From: a virus
Length of the DNA: 64,000 bases
IMG/VR virus record: IMGVR_UViG_3300046370_000585
Location: 1 to 64,000 of that record
Strand: one strand, 5' to 3'
The notes beneath the pieces are model-generated. The model did no database searches. It was not told the origin of the DNA and worked only from the letters and a program-made list of their open reading frames with translations. Shown in pieces: positions 60,659 through 64,000 of this stretch; the stretch's first letter is position 1, and each line of letters starts with the position of its first letter. A program made the translations under genes and the position numbers.

Positions 60659-61358
60659 TAAAAAAAATACAGAAAAATTTGAAGACCATTACCATTTAAT
60701 TTCTAAAGAAATAGATAAGCGAAGGCCTAAGTGGTTTTTGTCCTCTTTAGCTTGGATGGATTTTGAAGATGTAAAACAGATTATATCTTCCCATATTTAT
60801 AATAAATGGGATAAATGGGACCCCGAGCGACCTTTGATTCCTTGGGTTAATAAGATCATTAGTAATCAATTTAAAAATATATTAAGAAATAATTACTCAA
60901 ACTTTGTTAGACCTTGCTTAAACTGCCCTTTTAATTTGTCTTCAGGTTCGGGAGACGGAGACGCTTGCTCATTTACTGAATCCAGGGCGCAAGATAATAG
61001 TTGCCCTCTTTTTGCTAAGTGGGAAAAAACGAAAAAATCTGCATATGACATAAAAATGGCAGTACCTATAGAGCTTAAGGAGCATGAAGTAAAAAGAATG
61101 GAGCAAAAAGACGTTGATATGATGCAGGCATCTGACAAACTTCACAAAGAAATTGAAAAACATTTAAATCCTAGGCACTACAAAGTCTATAAAATGCTTT
61201 TTATCGAATTTAGAAGCGAAGAAGAAGTTGCAAAAGAAATGGGATATAAAACTAGCGAGAAAGGCAGGCTTGCAGGGTACAAACAAATTAAAAACTTAAA
61301 GAAACAATTTAAAGACGTTGCGAAAAAGATTTTGCAAACAAAAGATATATTTCTATGA
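60651..61358 (+). CDS. Sigma-factor-like late transcription protein
   Basis: A 235-residue protein with GTG start. DFEDVKQIISSHIYNKWDKWDPERPLIPWVNKIISNQFKNILRN matches region 2 of small phage/ECF-like sigma factors and the end (VYKMLFIEFRSEEEVAKEMGY) looks like a region-4 helix-turn-helix. In T4, gp55 directs late transcription. Four cysteines in the linker (CLNCPF ... SCPLF) could hold zinc. It lies directly before terminase-region genes. Confidence 0.8.
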   Translation: MADKKNTEKFEDHYHLISKEIDKRRPKWFLSSLAWMDFEDVKQIISSHIYNKWDKWDPERPLIPWVNKIISNQFKNILRNNYSNFVRPCLNCPFNLSSGSGDGDACSFTESRAQDNSCPLFAKWEKTKKSAYDIKMAVPIELKEHEVKRMEQKDVDMMQASDKLHKEIEKHLNPRHYKVYKMLFIEFRSEEEVAKEMGYKTSEKGRLAGYKQIKNLKKQFKDVAKKILQTKDIFL

Positions 61359-62413
61359 GTAAAATAAATTTGACAGAAGAGCAAGAAAGTTTTATTAATA
61401 AAAACTGCTCAAAGATTACAGATCTAATCGAGCTGACTCGAGCGGTGTTTATGGACGATTCGTTGGATGGTAGAACCAAAGAGGGTAGGGCAGTAAGAGC
61501 GTATTTAATAAAAATTGGAAAAGAATTTTCTACAACCAAAAACGCTCCCGCGAAAGATATAAATCTAACGGAGGAAAATAAAGAGTTTATTAAAACTCAG
61601 TCCTCAGACGGAATGAATGCGTTTCAAATTGCTAAAATAATATTTCCTGATGAAAAAATTACTCCTTTAAGCAAGGAAACTATTGTTATTAGCGAATATA
61701 TACGAGAAGAAATTCCTGCAAATATTACGCCTGAAGATTCCGCAAGAGGAGTTGAGTACTCATCTCCTTCATCTAGACTATCTGCATTAAAGAAAATAAA
61801 CTCTGTTACTGACTCAAATTTAAAGTTAGAAAAACTCACTCGATCAGAGGAGATATCTGTTGACTTCATGATGTCTATATTATCTTCGCCAAGGTTTGTC
61901 TATCAAATTAACAGTTATAGCGACTTACATGATAGGACTTTATTTGAGGCAGAATTTGTAAGAGCTTGTTGGGGTAAGCCTGATTTGACTCCTGACGAAG
62001 TTAACTTGTATATTAATGTTTGCATGGATTATATCAACCTAAAGCAAATAGAAAAACAAAAATTAAAACTAAATGATATGTTTGATGATGCCGAAGAAGG
62101 TAATGATTTTACAATTAGACTTACCGAAATACTAAAAACAAAAAGTGAAGAATACAATCAGTGTGTTAGTCGTATAGATAGGGTTATAACAAAACTTCAA
62201 GGTGATAGGGCAAAAAGATTAAATTCCAAACACAAAGAAACTGCAAATGTTTTGGCTCTTGTGAAGCTTTTTCAAGAAGAAAAAGAGAGAGAAATTATGG
62301 TAAAAATGGCTGAAATGCAAAAAAAGACGATTCAAGAAGAAGCTGACCGTATCGAAAGCATGCCTGCATGGAAAGCTAGAATACTTGGTATTTCTAGAGA
62401 AGATACAATATAA
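61355..62413 (+). CDS. Unknown 352-residue protein with two N-terminal HTH-like repeats
   Basis: Residues 3-45 (LTEEQESFINKNCSKITDLIELTRAVF) and 70-110 (LTEENKEFIKTQSSDGMNAFQIAKIIF) repeat one helix-rich unit. A long helical, charged C-terminal part follows. Its place before a nuclease and the large terminase makes a small-terminase or DNA-binding packaging role possible, but this is inference. Confidence 0.65.
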   Translation: MSKINLTEEQESFINKNCSKITDLIELTRAVFMDDSLDGRTKEGRAVRAYLIKIGKEFSTTKNAPAKDINLTEENKEFIKTQSSDGMNAFQIAKIIFPDEKITPLSKETIVISEYIREEIPANITPEDSARGVEYSSPSSRLSALKKINSVTDSNLKLEKLTRSEEISVDFMMSILSSPRFVYQINSYSDLHDRTLFEAEFVRACWGKPDLTPDEVNLYINVCMDYINLKQIEKQKLKLNDMFDDAEEGNDFTIRLTEILKTKSEEYNQCVSRIDRVITKLQGDRAKRLNSKHKETANVLALVKLFQEEKEREIMVKMAEMQKKTIQEEADRIESMPAWKARILGISREDTI

Positions 62414-63354
62414 TGGGCGGCTCAAAATTAAAGTGTCAAGAATGCGGTCAAATATTCAAGACTGAAAGATCTCTCCATGCACATTTAAAAAAACATAATC
62501 TTACCGTTGCGGAATATTATACCAAATTTTTTCCTAGAAAAAATCTTTTAACTGGAAAGCTAATGCCTTTCAAGAATAAAAAAGAATATTTTTCCAAAGA
62601 TTTCTCTAGCTTGCATCAGATGAAAGAGTGGTTTCGCCTAAAAGGCTCTTGTGAGACTACAAGAAAATACATTATTAACAAATTAAAAAACATGATAGTT
62701 GAAAAAGATTTGGATATATCTCCTTCCCATATAGATTTATCACTGTCTGAGATGCCTACGATAGATATGTTTAAGAGTTGTTTTGGTAGTTATAGCTCCG
62801 CGTGTCACGAAGCAGGCATACCTTTAAGGTTCCCGCATAACATCGTTAAGGATTTTTTTAATAAAAACACGCAATACGAGGAGATGGAAATTTTCATAGA
62901 CACTAGGGAGCAAAAACCTCTGACTTTTAAAAATTCTAAAAGTCTAAAATTAGATTTTGGGGATTATACTGTTGGTGGAGCAAATTATAATTATACATAT
63001 GTTGACCGCAAAAGCGAGGGAGATTTTAAGTCTACCATGTCTGTAGGCTTCGAGAGGTTTAAAAGAGAACTTGAACGAGCAAGACAATTTAATAGTTTTC
63101 TTTTTATTGTTGTTGAGAGTAGTATAGAAAAAATTAAAAAAAATAATTTATTTGCTCCTCACAAGTCTAATTTGTCATATATATTTCATAATACAAAATT
63201 TCTATCAAGAAACTATTCTGATGTTGCGCAGATATTGTTTTCAGGGGGAAGGAAATCTTCCGAGTATTTAATTCCTAGAATCTTGGGTTTCGGTAGACCT
63301 TTGTGGACTTGCGATATGCAATATTTTATAGATAAAAGAATAGAAGAAAAATGA
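62413..63354 (+). CDS. C2H2 zinc finger fused to ERCC4-type nuclease
   Basis: A 313-residue protein. A C2H2 finger occupies 8-28 (Cys8, Cys11, His24, His28), a linker region follows, and residues 158-313 form an ERCC4/XPF nuclease: DTREQKP at 163-169, GDYTVGG at 183-189, VDRKS at 197-201 in the place of the XPF VERKS. XPF-like nucleases cut branched DNA. Next to terminase, it could resolve replication or packaging intermediates. It overlaps both neighbours by one to four bases. Confidence 0.85.
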   Translation: MGGSKLKCQECGQIFKTERSLHAHLKKHNLTVAEYYTKFFPRKNLLTGKLMPFKNKKEYFSKDFSSLHQMKEWFRLKGSCETTRKYIINKLKNMIVEKDLDISPSHIDLSLSEMPTIDMFKSCFGSYSSACHEAGIPLRFPHNIVKDFFNKNTQYEEMEIFIDTREQKPLTFKNSKSLKLDFGDYTVGGANYNYTYVDRKSEGDFKSTMSVGFERFKRELERARQFNSFLFIVVESSIEKIKKNNLFAPHKSNLSYIFHNTKFLSRNYSDVAQILFSGGRKSSEYLIPRILGFGRPLWTCDMQYFIDKRIEEK

Positions 63355-64000
63355 GCTGGGAAACAGGCAATCAAACCGCAAGGGAATCCTATTCCAAGCT
63401 AAATCAAGAAATCTTGGCAAAAAAAGGCTTTCTTGAAGAGAGGGAGGCAAAACTTTTACTATATAAGTTTTTAAGATGTAATATGACATTTGCGACAGAT
63501 TTACTTGCAGGAGTCAAACTTTTCCCTTTTCAGCACATGGCAGTAAAATCAATGTTTCAGACTGATTATTTTTTAGGCGTTTGGAGTCGGGGTATGTCAA
63601 AATCTTGGACTACGGGAGTTTTTGCTTTTATGGATGCCATATTAAACCAAGGGGTTCAAATAGGAATTTTATCAAAATCATTCCGACAAGCTAAAATGAT
63701 TTTTAAAAAAATAGAAGATATCGCAAATAAGCCTGAGGCCGCGTTTTTATCTCAATGCATAACAAAGACTTCTAAGACTAATGATCAGTGGACGCTTCAG
63801 ATTGGTGATAGTCAAATTCACGCATTACCTCTAGGAGATGGGGAAAAGCTGCGTGGATTTCGTTTTCATAGAATTATTATTGACGAATTTTTATTGATGC
63901 CAGAAAGGATTTATAATGAGGTCATTATACCGTTTTTGTCTGTTGTTGAGAATCCTACACAAAGAGATGACCTTTACAACTTAGAGACTAAGCTTATAGA
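63351..64000 (+). CDS. terL: Terminase large subunit, 3' end outside window
   Basis: The DNA-packaging motor and nuclease. The ATPase half is present: FPFQHMAVKSMF adenine-binding region, Walker A SRGMSKSWT at 79-87, and Walker B RIIIDEF at 174-180. The nuclease half lies beyond 64000. Gene order sigma-like factor, HTH protein, nuclease, TerL is consistent with a late module of a T4-like phage. Confidence 0.93.
   Translation, partial: MSWETGNQTARESYSKLNQEILAKKGFLEEREAKLLLYKFLRCNMTFATDLLAGVKLFPFQHMAVKSMFQTDYFLGVWSRGMSKSWTTGVFAFMDAILNQGVQIGILSKSFRQAKMIFKKIEDIANKPEAAFLSQCITKTSKTNDQWTLQIGDSQIHALPLGDGEKLRGFRFHRIIIDEFLLMPERIYNEVIIPFLSVVENPTQRDDLYNLETKLI

Noticed and set aside
1-64000. Insertion sequences or transposases
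   Set aside because: No transposase motif or terminal inverted repeat pair with target duplication was seen; the palindromic repeats are short and contain no gene.

Overview
The window is a contiguous piece of a large, AT-rich, double-stranded DNA tailed-phage genome, most likely from an aquatic or marine sample. Phage identity rests on a terminase large subunit running off the right edge, a small sigma-like late transcription factor, rIIA/rIIB-like proteins, PhoH, dUTPase, a phage-type ATP-dependent DNA ligase and about 150 tightly packed genes, many under 80 codons with ATGA or TAATG overlaps. There are no ribosomal, tRNA or host housekeeping genes. The gene mix resembles T4-like myoviruses. 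The promoters are clear sigma70 type (TTGACA, 16-18 bp, TATAAT-like), so the host polymerase is probably of ordinary proteobacterial type. Host and phage lineage cannot be fixed from sequence alone.

Layout. 1-6.8 kb: nucleotide and DNA metabolism (partial GMP reductase, sugar-nucleotide epimerase, dUTPase, two PD-(D/E)XK-like nucleases, PhoH, inorganic pyrophosphatase), interrupted at 4.93-5.32 kb by a structured non-coding RNA with its own promoter and terminator. 6.8-14.6 kb: a surface protein with 24 GSGDTS repeats and a lectin-like end, then a glycan-decoration set (two cytidylyltransferases, one fused to an oxidoreductase, a LicD-type transferase, and GT25-like and other glycosyltransferase-like genes on the minus strand). 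14.7-30 kb: mostly tiny accessory genes, with islands of recognisable function: UvsE, macro domain, AbrB-like regulator, RuvB-like ATPase. 30-34 kb: rIIA/rIIB-like pair followed by a 434-base AT-rich non-coding gap. 35-51.5 kb: many short transcription units, including a base-excision-repair group (ligase plus two HhH glycosylases), a polynucleotide-kinase-like P-loop protein, DUF932-like and other widespread phage families, and ten copies of a small palindromic intergenic repeat. 51.7-58.5 kb: Hsp20, then four sulfotransferase-like genes, glycosyltransferases and a GT29 sialyltransferase-like gene. 58.4-64 kb: late genes (membrane, lipoprotein and GAF proteins, zinc ribbon, sigma-like factor, C2H2-ERCC4 nuclease, terminase).

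The most striking regulatory feature is that, from 8.7 to 51 kb, more than twenty-five genes on both strands are preceded by a -35/-10 promoter whose -10 box ends only 5-8 bases before the ATG, so the predicted transcription start falls at the start codon. This implies pervasive leaderless mRNAs. In six places the TGA stop of one gene is part of the TTGACA of the next promoter. Because of this I moved several gene starts downstream of the longest reading frame. Function calls rest on motif recognition in the translations; no database search was run.
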